Shown one piece after another: positions 7,318-14,689 of a stretch of DNA of 14,689 bases. Each line of letters starts with the position of its first letter. Position 1 is the first letter of the stretch. Source of the stretch: Zancudomyces culisetae (taxonomy: Eukaryota > Kickxellomycota > Harpellomycetes > Harpellales > Legeriomycetaceae); assembly GCA_001969505.1 (NCBI GenBank), contig LSSK01000159.1:1-14689 (forward strand), read 5' to 3'. Made by a program: the position numbers and the translations under genes. Below the pieces are notes generated by a model. The model was given only the letters and a program-made list of their open reading frames with translations. It had not been told where the DNA came from and did no database searches.

Positions 7318-10300
7318 TCATGATGGATTAAAAACGTCAACATATCTACTACGGACGTTTTTCCTCCTACCACCACCACCACCACCAACTGCGGAACCCA
7401 TTGTGGGACCGGGTGGCATGGTTGGTGTGTTTGCACCAGCTGGTATAGAAGACAATGATGGAGAGGAATGAACACTGCTGAAGGAAGTATTGGTGACAGG
7501 TGTGCCACCATTAACCAACCCCTGTAAAGATGGTCTTGGGGTGGAATGTGGAGAGGAAGGATGAGTATTAGATAGTGAAGGAAGAGAAGGAGGAGGAGGA
7601 TGTTGTTGTTGTTGTTGTTGTTGTGGTGGTGGTGCCATTTGCATCATTGGCATCATTGGCATCATTGGAGGAGGAGGAGGAGGAGTGGGCTGGCTGGGTT
7701 CTTGACCACCAGCACCTTTGGCGGCTTTATTAACCCATCGCTTCAACACTGGATCAAAAACAAACGAGTTTTCCTCACCCAAATCCGCCTTTTTTTGTTT
7801 GCGTTTTGGATCATTATTGGCACTTGAGCTGCCAGCATTGTTGGGAGTTCCAGCCCAAAGAAAGTTTTTGAGTAAACCAAAACCGAATCTTCCGCCAGTA
7901 GCAGTTTGCTGCTGTGCTTGTTCTTGTTCTTGTTCTTGGTCTTTTTCTTGACTCTGACGTTGACCTTGTTGATCCTGTTTTTGGGTAGAGATGTCTTTGG
8001 AGGCAGAGTCAGAATCGAGTGATGAAGAAGCAGGTTTTTTGGGTGGTTTTAGAGCTTTGTTTCCAAACCCAGCCATTAGAAGCAAATCATCATCGTTGTT
8101 GACAGGTGGTTGATGTTTCTGCTCAAATCTTGCGCCGTGACCATAATCCAAGCTAGTTTTTGGAGTCGTGTTGGCCGAAGAAGGATTGTACAAAGAGGGT
8201 TGTTGTTGTTGTTGTTGTTGTAGGACACTAGAAAAGTTACTTGTGCTACTGTTGTTTGAATGTAGTCCTCGGTTGCTTGTTCTATCAAAGGATGGTGGAC
8301 GCATAAGAGAGTTGTTAGTTATAGGGTCGTTTAGATTGGGGTTATTGAACGAAGAAAGTTTCGAGTCGATAAACGTAGGAGTGGAACGAGTTTTGGCCAT
8401 GAACTCACTAGGAGGATTGGGATTGAAGTTGAGGCTGCGTTTGGTAGCAGAATAGTCAGCAGGGATGGCGTATTTATCAGGACCCAATTCCCAAACTGGT
8501 TGAGCATTAGGATCCTTTGAAGTTTGTTTTGTAGGATGAGATGAAGCTGATGGTTGGTGATGGTCAGAGGCAGGGATGGGATAAACAGGAGAAGGAGCAT
8601 TGCTGGTGGAAGTAGAACCAGAAATAAGTTTGTCGATTCCCGAATCCACAACATTTAGAATTGAAGACAAGGACGGACGAGGAACTGAGAGATTCAGCCA
8701 GGCCTTTTCGTTGGATGCAGCAGCGGGCATTGAAGACAGGTTCTTTTTCGTGTCGTGGTACAGAGGTTTTACACCCGAATTAACCAGCCGGTCTCTCCAG
8801 TCATTGAGCGCAGCCATATAGCGAGGATGAAGATAAGCAGCCTGAGGCTTTTGTTTCTTGGCAGATTCAACTATATTGAGCAAACAGTTGCAGTGCAAAA
8901 GAGCCAAATCCAAATGGCCACAGTCAGCAAGCCAGATTGCATAGGATAGCTTGTAGGCTTGGAAATGAGGTAGGCAGACAAGAGTGCTGGTGTTTAGACC
9001 AGCATTATTGGCATTGGCATTGGGATTGGTATTCGGATTAGTATTGGAATTAGTATTCGGATTAGTGTTGGTGTTGGTGTTGGTGTTGATGTTGGCATTG
9101 GCTTTAGATGCTGCATTGACAACTTGAGCAACTTCATAAATCTGTGTCCATTTTAGAGCCAATTCAGTTTCACGATTCCAAACCAACAGAGCCGAATCGA
9201 CATTTCCAGAACCTTTCCCTGCCAACAATGCCGTCTGAATTCCCGCGCATTTATCCGTGCTCTTCTTTCTAAACAGAATTGAGCTGGATAGCGTCAGCGC
9301 ATAACACAAATGTGCAGCTGCAGTTTCGCCACATTGCATCAGCTGATCGCCCAGCGCAACTATTGCCTTAGACTGTCCAGTTGCATAGTTTGCCAGCATC
9401 AATCGCAACATCCGCGGCCATCGCTGCTTGATATTTGCAGTGACATTGTCGTTGCTGCTGCCAAACGTCGCTGTGGAAGATGGAGATGGAAAGATGGTTG
9501 CGTCATCTACGCCTGCAAACATCAAGTATTGTATACCCAGCACTTGATGTTGCGCCGACTTTGTCTGCTGAAAACTGTTTACATACTTTTCGACTGTGCT
9601 TTTCCACACTTCGCGCGCTGTACAACTAGCAATAATCAGAGCCTGAGCCCACAATTTCTGTTCGATCGCGTAGTCAACTGCCTGGTTCTTCTCTCCTTTC
9701 ACCAGTAACTGTTCTATTTGGCTGAGTTGACGTTGAGTACCATAACCGCCTGTTACTGTCTCTGGGTTATCGTAATCACTGGTATTTTCATTGCTACCAA
9801 CTTGGTTGAGCTCCATAATACGACTCAGCTCATCGCACAATTGTGTTAATCGAACCTTGTCCATCTTTTCCAAAAACCCTCGGCTGCTAACCAACACATT
9901 CAGCCCTGCCCACATAGCCTTTTCCATCGCTACTTGCCGATTGTCCTTGACATATGGCTGCCACGTCTGCTTCATCTCGTCTTGACACCGTTCACCAGCC
10001 TGCGTCATTGCGCCCAAAAGATCTTCTGCACGACTCACACTCCCTTCAAACACAAACGGCTTATCCTCAACTTGTGCTGTGTGTTCAGCCCCCACAATTC
10101 TTCCAAGACTTGTTATTTCCACCTGGCCTGCTGTCTGGAAATACATTACAACCTGTCCGCCAAATCCGAACGTAATCAGCGGCCTGCACCCTGTTTTCTG
10201 GGGAATTGCTTGCACCTCTTCTTCTAATATCTCCTCTTCTAATATCTGCCCTTCTACAATCTCCCCTTCCATCAGTGGCTGGTAAACACTACTAGTATCC

Positions 10301-13300
10301 TGTGTATAATGTGTACTACTGTACTCGTCTAGTTGCTCATAGTTGTAGTCTTGATGTAGTCCCTTTTCTTCATAATTTTGTTCAAGTGGCTGACTCTCTC
10401 CCGCCTCATATTCATAATTATATCCATAGCTATAGTCTTCATTGTAATCATATTCAGCACCTGTGCTCTCGAACGTTAGCTGGTCGTTTTGAATATGTTG
10501 AGTTGGCCCCTCTCTTTGTTCTTGTTGGATTTTTTGTTCCTGCTGCATCTGATAACTATATGCATTCTCTGGTCCGTTTAGTTGCTCTTCTTGATAGTAA
10601 TTTTGCATTTGGAATTCTCCCTGTTCCTGCAGTGGCTCAAATAGCTGTTGGTTAAACTGTTGTGGTTCAAACTGCCCTGGTTGAAATTGCTGCTGTACAT
10701 ACTGCTCCTGTTGCTCAAACTGTTGTTGTTGCTCAAACTGCCCTGGTTCAAACTGTTGTTGCTCAAACTGTTGTTGTTGCTCAAACTGCCCTGGTTCAAG
10801 CTGCTGTTGCGGCTGTATCATCTCAACCGCTTTTCCTGCAACTGCAGTCACTATTTTATTTCCAAGCTCATCGATATAATACCAAGAATCGCTTGCTGCA
10901 TTGTAGTATTGTTGATAATCTAAATCATAATAGTCACCCGTCACTGTGTCGTAATATTGCCCACTTTGTTCATCATACGCAAGTTCACCATATCCAACCT
11001 GATCCGCTTGTTCTTCTTGATACTGCTCTCCTTGATACTGTTGCTGTTGATACTGCTCTCCTTGATACTGTTCCTGTTGATACTGTTCCTGTTGATATTG
11101 TTCCTGTTGATACTGCTCTTGCTGAATAGGCTGTGTCTGCGCTTGTGTTTGAGACTGTACCATCCCAGCCCCTTGAGTATCCTGACTACCCAGCATTGAA
11201 AAGAAATCACCCTCTACCTGTGTTTCTGTCACAAATGGAATACTTTCATCACTCGTCTTCCAGAATTCCTGCTGCATGCTCGCTTCATGTCCAAAAGGGT
11301 TAAACTCGTCATTCTGTTGCTGCTGTTGTTGTTGTTGCTCTTGCTGTTGTTGCTGTACAACTTCAACCTCAGACGTCTCACTCTGCTTTATTCCTAGTCC
11401 TGTTTCTGCCTCCACTTGCATCTCCATTCCCGTTCCCGCTTCCATTTCCACTTCTTGTAATTCTTCAATCTCCCATCCATTACAGTACTCATCCACACCT
11501 CCAGTATTTTCCCCAAATGGAATCTCTTCCTCTTTTTCCTCTACTTTTACCGGTATTGTCGCTCCACCTTCAATCGATGGGCCGCTATCACCATGACTAA
11601 TACCAAACTGAACTGGTTGTTGACTCTCCAACATTGGCTGCTCTTCAGCCAAAATATCACTGGCTTCTTGCCCAACTGGAACTGATTCGTTAATTTGAGA
11701 GTTTTGCTCAACAGCAGGCTCCTGGTAGTTCCCTTGTCCACCAAATGGAATAGATTCAGTAGATACTTGTTCTGTTACCAAACCATCACCACTGTCAAAT
11801 GGAATTGGCTCGCTTATCGGCGCATTTTCAACAAGTACTCCATCTGTGTTACTCGCCACATTATCAAACGTTACCGTTTCTCCAACCGGCTGTTCTAGCA
11901 CCATCTCCTCATCTCCACCAAATGGAATAGGTTCATCCACTGGTTGTGCAACCGGTACACTCTGGGTGGTGTTTGCATTGCCATCATCCTCCATGATAAA
12001 TGGAATTTTCGACTCGCCAACCGGCTGTTCTACAGCTATTTGATCGTCTCCACCAAACGGAATAGGTTCATCCACTGGTTGTGTAGCCGGTACACTCTGG
12101 GCGGTGTTTGCATTACCATTATCCTCTATGACAAATGGAATCTTCGACTCAATAACCGGCTGTTCTAGCACCATCTCCTCATCTCCACCAAACGGAATAG
12201 GCTCATCCACTGGTTGTGCAGCCGGTACACTCTGGGTGGTGTTTGCATTACCATTATTCTCCATGACAAATGGAATCTTCGACTCAATAACCGGCTGTTC
12301 TAGCACCATCTCCTCATCTCCACCAAACGGAATAGGTTCATCCACTGGTTGTGCAACCGGTACACTCTGTGCGGTGTTTGAACTACTATCGCTCTTTGTG
12401 TTAAACGGAATTTTCGACTCACCAGCTGGCTGTTCTAGTACCAAATCGCCATCCCCATCAAATGGAATAGGTTCATCTACTGGTTGTGCTGCTGCCACAA
12501 TACCATTACCACCACTCATATTATGTTCATCGATCGGATTATTATTCTCATTTCCAAATGGTATTGATTCTTCATCAGCTTCGTTAAATTCCAAGTACGG
12601 CTCTTCCACATTTGGTTCATACGTCATTCTGCTTATGCTGCCCATACCAATCGCAGCCTGGTTTGTTTCCGTTGTAGTTGCCACTTGTACTTCCGCCTCA
12701 GCTTCTGTAGTTGGGTTTTCAAGTTCGCTATAACTTATTTGTGAAAATGGAATACCACTAGATTGGCTACTATCTCCAGACAGCAACGAATATGAAGAGT
12801 GTGTATTTAGCGGTTGTACAGTGCCACTGCTATCAACTATACCATTTTGGCTATCAGCATGGTTTTGATTACTCTCTAGTACAGCCTCTGTACTCGGATT
12901 CTCTTGTATGCTTTTATCATGAGTTACAGTAAAATTATTCTCTATCGAATCTGCCTGAAAGTATGGTATAGCATCCGCCTGTCCCCTCACTTCTACCTCT
13001 TGGTCGTTTTCACTTCCATTCAGATAAATCTCTTGGCCGGCAGTGTCGCCAGTCCCAATCGGATCATCAAATTGAAATGGAATTTCATCTTGCTGTTTAT
13101 TATGACTACTGGTACTCCCAACGATGTCCGATACCTGTGCTGGGATGGTTGGATCGGATGTACCTACCGCAAACAAAGCAACAGTTTCATCATTTTTGCC
13201 TTCATTCTGCTTTTGTGCTTGTTGCTGTTTTTGCTGTTTTATAGTTGGTTTTTGCTGCCCTTCCATATTACCTATATCACTTTCATCATTTGTTTCTTTG

Positions 13301-13305
13301 GTCAT
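7318..13305 (-). CDS. SEC16: COPII coat assembly scaffold Sec16, full length
   Basis: A 1995-residue peripheral ER protein that organises ER exit sites and binds Sec13, Sec23, Sec24 and Sec31. ATG 13305 has A at -3, and the frame holds no other ATG back to a TAG at 13386-13384. Regions in order: disordered acidic N-terminus with 16 IPF motifs (residues 75-691), including a 4.6-copy 45-residue array (273-480); QYQQE repeats (about 730-764); aromatic-Gly stretch YDEQSGQYYDTVTGDYYD (about 775-795); Gln/Phe repeats (about 836-880); Sec16 central conserved domain starting TGCRPLITFGFGG at 1038; ACE1-type Sec13/Sec31-binding solenoid about 1195-1510, with KGEKNQAVDYAIEQKLWAQA around Trp1219; disordered linker; conserved C-terminal block ADLGEENSFVFDPVLKRWV (about 1839-1858); PPP-rich stretch (about 1872-1910) of the kind that binds the Sec23 gelsolin domain; and RSRYVDVFNPS at the very end, typical of Sec16. 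An Asn/Thr/Pro repeat (about 1402-1433) is inserted inside ACE1. Yeast Sec16 is usually about 2200 residues, so length fits. Confidence 0.96.
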   Translation of the reverse strand: MTKETNDESDIGNMEGQQKPTIKQQKQQQAQKQNEGKNDETVALFAVGTSDPTIPAQVSDIVGSTSSHNKQQDEIPFQFDDPIGTGDTAGQEIYLNGSENDQEVEVRGQADAIPYFQADSIENNFTVTHDKSIQENPSTEAVLESNQNHADSQNGIVDSSGTVQPLNTHSSYSLLSGDSSQSSGIPFSQISYSELENPTTEAEAEVQVATTTETNQAAIGMGSISRMTYEPNVEEPYLEFNEADEESIPFGNENNNPIDEHNMSGGNGIVAAAQPVDEPIPFDGDGDLVLEQPAGESKIPFNTKSDSSSNTAQSVPVAQPVDEPIPFGGDEEMVLEQPVIESKIPFVMENNGNANTTQSVPAAQPVDEPIPFGGDEEMVLEQPVIESKIPFVIEDNGNANTAQSVPATQPVDEPIPFGGDDQIAVEQPVGESKIPFIMEDDGNANTTQSVPVAQPVDEPIPFGGDEEMVLEQPVGETVTFDNVASNTDGVLVENAPISEPIPFDSGDGLVTEQVSTESIPFGGQGNYQEPAVEQNSQINESVPVGQEASDILAEEQPMLESQQPVQFGISHGDSGPSIEGGATIPVKVEEKEEEIPFGENTGGVDEYCNGWEIEELQEVEMEAGTGMEMQVEAETGLGIKQSETSEVEVVQQQQQEQQQQQQQQNDEFNPFGHEASMQQEFWKTSDESIPFVTETQVEGDFFSMLGSQDTQGAGMVQSQTQAQTQPIQQEQYQQEQYQQEQYQQEQYQGEQYQQQQYQGEQYQEEQADQVGYGELAYDEQSGQYYDTVTGDYYDLDYQQYYNAASDSWYYIDELGNKIVTAVAGKAVEMIQPQQQLEPGQFEQQQQFEQQQFEPGQFEQQQQFEQQEQYVQQQFQPGQFEPQQFNQQLFEPLQEQGEFQMQNYYQEEQLNGPENAYSYQMQQEQKIQQEQREGPTQHIQNDQLTFESTGAEYDYNEDYSYGYNYEYEAGESQPLEQNYEEKGLHQDYNYEQLDEYSSTHYTQDTSSVYQPLMEGEIVEGQILEEEILEEEVQAIPQKTGCRPLITFGFGGQVVMYFQTAGQVEITSLGRIVGAEHTAQVEDKPFVFEGSVSRAEDLLGAMTQAGERCQDEMKQTWQPYVKDNRQVAMEKAMWAGLNVLVSSRGFLEKMDKVRLTQLCDELSRIMELNQVGSNENTSDYDNPETVTGGYGTQRQLSQIEQLLVKGEKNQAVDYAIEQKLWAQALIIASCTAREVWKSTVEKYVNSFQQTKSAQHQVLGIQYLMFAGVDDATIFPSPSSTATFGSSNDNVTANIKQRWPRMLRLMLANYATGQSKAIVALGDQLMQCGETAAAHLCYALTLSSSILFRKKSTDKCAGIQTALLAGKGSGNVDSALLVWNRETELALKWTQIYEVAQVVNAASKANANINTNTNTNTNPNTNSNTNPNTNPNANANNAGLNTSTLVCLPHFQAYKLSYAIWLADCGHLDLALLHCNCLLNIVESAKKQKPQAAYLHPRYMAALNDWRDRLVNSGVKPLYHDTKKNLSSMPAAASNEKAWLNLSVPRPSLSSILNVVDSGIDKLISGSTSTSNAPSPVYPIPASDHHQPSASSHPTKQTSKDPNAQPVWELGPDKYAIPADYSATKRSLNFNPNPPSEFMAKTRSTPTFIDSKLSSFNNPNLNDPITNNSLMRPPSFDRTSNRGLHSNNSSTSNFSSVLQQQQQQQPSLYNPSSANTTPKTSLDYGHGARFEQKHQPPVNNDDDLLLMAGFGNKALKPPKKPASSSLDSDSASKDISTQKQDQQGQRQSQEKDQEQEQEQAQQQTATGGRFGFGLLKNFLWAGTPNNAGSSSANNDPKRKQKKADLGEENSFVFDPVLKRWVNKAAKGAGGQEPSQPTPPPPPPMMPMMPMMQMAPPPQQQQQQQHPPPPSLPSLSNTHPSSPHSTPRPSLQGLVNGGTPVTNTSFSSVHSSPSLSSIPAGANTPTMPPGPTMGSAVGGGGGGRRKNVRSRYVDVFNPS
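7601..7624 (-). repeat. CAA-type polyglutamine tract between proline runs
   Basis: TGTTGTTG on plus gives a short polyglutamine run on minus, set between PPP and PPPP blocks in the Sec16 C-terminus. A similar run lies at about 8200-8222. Confidence 0.85.
9005..9100 (-). repeat. Asn-Thr/Asn-Pro hexanucleotide repeat inside the Sec16 ACE1 domain
   Basis: GTTGGT/ATTGGG/ATTAGT-type hexamers encode alternating Asn-Thr, Asn-Pro and Asn-Ala pairs (about residues 1402-1433). The tract splits the otherwise conserved helical ACE1 region, probably as a loop between helices, since recognisable Sec16 sequence resumes after it (HPRYMAALNDWRDRL). Confidence 0.85.
10665..10799 (-). repeat. Degenerate Gln/Phe repeats (FEQQQ, EPGQFE)
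   Basis: Units resembling TTGTTGCTCAAACTG on plus recur, including a longer unit that appears twice (about 10719-10750 and 10760-10797). On minus they encode FEQQQ and EPGQFE blocks at about residues 836-880 of Sec16. Confidence 0.75.
11014..11118 (-). repeat. 15-bp tandem repeat encoding EQYQQ
   Basis: Seven 15-bp units encode EQYQQ or EQYQG (about Sec16 residues 730-764). Tyr/Gln-spaced repeats of this sort are prion-like in composition and could support phase separation at ER exit sites; that role is inferred. Confidence 0.88.
11866..12489 (-). repeat. 135-bp tandem repeat array, 4.6 copies, encoding paired IPF motifs
   Basis: The anchor AATAG(G) recurs at 11926, 12061, 12196, 12331 and 12466, exactly 135 bases apart. 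Each full unit encodes 45 residues: AQPVDEPIPF, an acidic spacer, EQPV.ESKIPF, then an Asn-rich spacer and TTQSVPA. The fifth copy stops after about 28 residues, with its second IPF degenerated to VTF. Copies are close to identical at DNA level, which indicates recent duplication or gene conversion within SEC16. Confidence 0.95.
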
Positions 13306-13688
13306 CCTTATGATAACAAATGCCGCTTCACTATTGCAATTCCTATTGTTATTATGGGTATAATTACAATTCGAACCTCCACTCTATTATTTTTCTCTCT
13401 TATTAAATCTTGCAACGTGTTTTTGTTAGAAAATAGCAAATGAAATGCCAATAACAAAATTATAAAATAACGTAAATTTTTTTTTTTGAGGGTTGAAAAG
13501 CAATATTCAACGGTAATGCATAAACTAACAAAACGTTATATTATTTGTTTTGAATCATTGTAACCATTTGGTAAACGAGCGAGTCCATCTCAAATGGTGG
13601 GATACTACAATTTCTAAACTCTCTTGTAAACCCAATTATCTTGATCATAGTTTCAATATGGCGGGAAATAAAATAATTAAATAATAAC

Positions 13689-13712
13689 AATAATAATAAT
13701 AATAATAATAAT
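13689..13712 (+). repeat. (AAT)8 microsatellite
   Basis: Eight AAT units, about 385 bases upstream of the SEC16 ATG. Confidence 0.92.
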
Positions 13713-13973
13713 AAAGTGGCAGAGGTGGTGTATGATATGCAATTAAAGTGGTAATGAAAAAAAGTCGTCGTGTGCTAGTGTATTTTTCAAAAAACTGGCT
13801 AATAATACTTGGAGGTGGACCAAGCTTTTAGGCCGCTGGATGAATCAAATTGTCGGGTCCATATGTAAAGGGACAAATTGTAATGCATTAAACTAAAACC
13901 TTAATTTAATGATGGCTTTTTTTTTAATACTGTTTTGTAAACGATGTAGGGTGTTTCTTTGCAATTAACTGCT

Positions 13974-14261
13974 ATGAAACTACGTCGTTTGAGAGTAGCG
14001 TTTAAGAGCAAAGTGTTTACTTGGAATGTTGATAAAAAGGAAAAAATAAAACCAATTGTTGTCATCATTGCTACTTTTTTTACTTTTCTTTTAGCTGAAA
14101 TCTCATCATTAATATTCTTAAAGTTAAACGTGTTAAGAAAATACAGAAATGTATGCAGAGAAAGCATCAATGTGTGTAAATTACTATTTGAATATCGTTG
14201 TAGAATATACACTGAATTCGATAATTCAAATACACCTCATTACTTTTTTATTTATTGCTGA
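13974..14261 (+). CDS. Doubtful small hypothetical protein (95 aa) with one hydrophobic segment
   Basis: ATG 13974 to TGA 14259-14261. The product begins basic (MKLRRLRVAFKSK) and has a hydrophobic stretch around PIVVIIATFFTFLL (about residues 31-50) that could span a membrane, then a Cys/Tyr-containing tail. I recognise no family. Against it: an almost equally long open frame lies on the opposite strand (13901-14212, no ATG at its opening), and in DNA this AT-rich one or so frame of this length is not surprising by chance. It would be divergent to SEC16 if real. Confidence 0.18.
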   Translation: MKLRRLRVAFKSKVFTWNVDKKEKIKPIVVIIATFFTFLLAEISSLIFLKLNVLRKYRNVCRESINVCKLLFEYRCRIYTEFDNSNTPHYFFIYC

Positions 14262-14658
14262 TCAAGTACATTTATTCTAGACTCACCATCTTGGTGTGAC
14301 GCTTGTTTTCTAGCATACCAAGTAAAAACATAATCTGCAACATATGATATTGTGGTTCGTAAAAAAGAAAAGATGTATAACATGCACATTCCAATTCTAA
14401 TCTTGGGTTTTGGTCTCCCAAAATAGTAAAAACAAACATCGAATATAGGTCACATTACTTTTGTTTTTTTTTTGGTGCTATATGCGCGCAAATACACCTG
14501 CACAAATGCAAATATAATTAAACAATACAACGTATACCAATAATAAATTATAAATTGCATCATGTAAATACCACTTTTTTTTCCTACTAACTTTTTCTTT
14601 CTTGATATTCTGCAACTACCATCTCCCACCCCATATATTAACTTACAACCATTCCAAT

Positions 14659-14659
<1 letters not shown>

Positions 14660-14689
<30 letters not shown>
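14660..14689 (+). repeat. Terminal 30-base poly-C, likely artefact
   Basis: Thirty consecutive C residues end the window in otherwise AT-rich DNA. Poly-G reads are a known artefact of two-colour sequencing chemistry and can be assembled at contig ends, appearing as poly-C on the other strand. It should not be read as biology without long-read support. Confidence 0.85.

Larger units (their letters stand above)
13306..14689. other. SEC16 upstream region and contig end
   Basis: About 1.4 kb with no convincing gene. It contains a T-run and AT-rich leader next to SEC16, an AAT repeat at 13689-13712, a short imperfect hairpin-capable stretch (GGACC near 13818 with GGTCC near 13857), two overlapping opposite-strand frames at 13901-14261, and poly-C at the end. 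The SEC16 promoter should be in the first several hundred bases; I see no strong TATA box. Confidence 0.6.

Noticed and set aside
11866-12489. Evenly spaced repeats resembling a CRISPR array
   Set aside because: The repeats are contiguous 135-bp units with no unique spacers, lie in frame inside SEC16, and the organism is eukaryotic.
12104-12733. 209-codon plus-strand frame opposite SEC16
   Set aside because: It is the shadow of the 135-bp repeat array; its own repeats (SSPPNGIGSSTGC) mirror the Sec16 units and match no protein I know.
14074-14094. Possible intron 3' splice site (pyrimidine tract ending TTTTAG)
   Set aside because: No matching GTATGT-type donor or TACTAAC-type branch point is evident at a sensible distance, and the small frame reads straight through.

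Overview
The window reads as nuclear DNA of an ascomycete yeast (Saccharomycotina-like). It holds long intronless reading frames, very AT-rich intergenic DNA, and proteins swollen by Gln, Asn, Ser and Thr runs. The two well-recognised genes are typically fungal: the COPII scaffold SEC16 and a nitrogen-type GATA factor with an AreA/Gat1-like N-terminus. CTG codons fall at positions where leucine is expected in conserved helices, so the species probably does not use the CTG-to-serine code. I cannot name the genus. The last 30 bases are an unbroken run of C, which looks like a sequencing or assembly end artefact. The first gene is cut by the left edge, so the window is probably a whole short contig.

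Layout, left to right: (1) bases 2-1195, plus strand: C-terminal part of an importin-beta-superfamily karyopherin, Mtr10/TNPO3-like or Kap122/IPO13-like. (2) 1196-1576: short convergent intergenic stretch with a perfect G-quadruplex motif and an AT-rich 3'-end element that can serve both genes. (3) 1577-4441, minus strand: a 954-residue GATA factor with an AreA-type N-terminal domain, two GATA zinc fingers, an alternating Met-X tract and long Asn/Ser-rich linkers. (4) 4442-7317: about 2.9 kb of extremely AT-rich DNA without a convincing gene, serving as the GATA gene's promoter and the SEC16 3' flank. (5) 7318-13305, minus strand: full-length SEC16, 1995 residues, with 16 IPF motifs and a 135-bp tandem repeat array. 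(6) 13306-14689: SEC16 upstream region, with one doubtful 95-codon frame and the terminal poly-C.

The three genes do not form a functional unit: nuclear import, nitrogen-type transcription control and ER exit-site assembly. What links them is heavy microsatellite and minisatellite growth inside coding sequence, placed between or as loops inside folded domains. I see no mobile element, tRNA, rRNA, CRISPR array or viral sequence. The items most worth a second look are the two-finger GATA architecture, the Met-X tract, the IPF array in Sec16, and the telomere-like G-quadruplex between the convergent genes.
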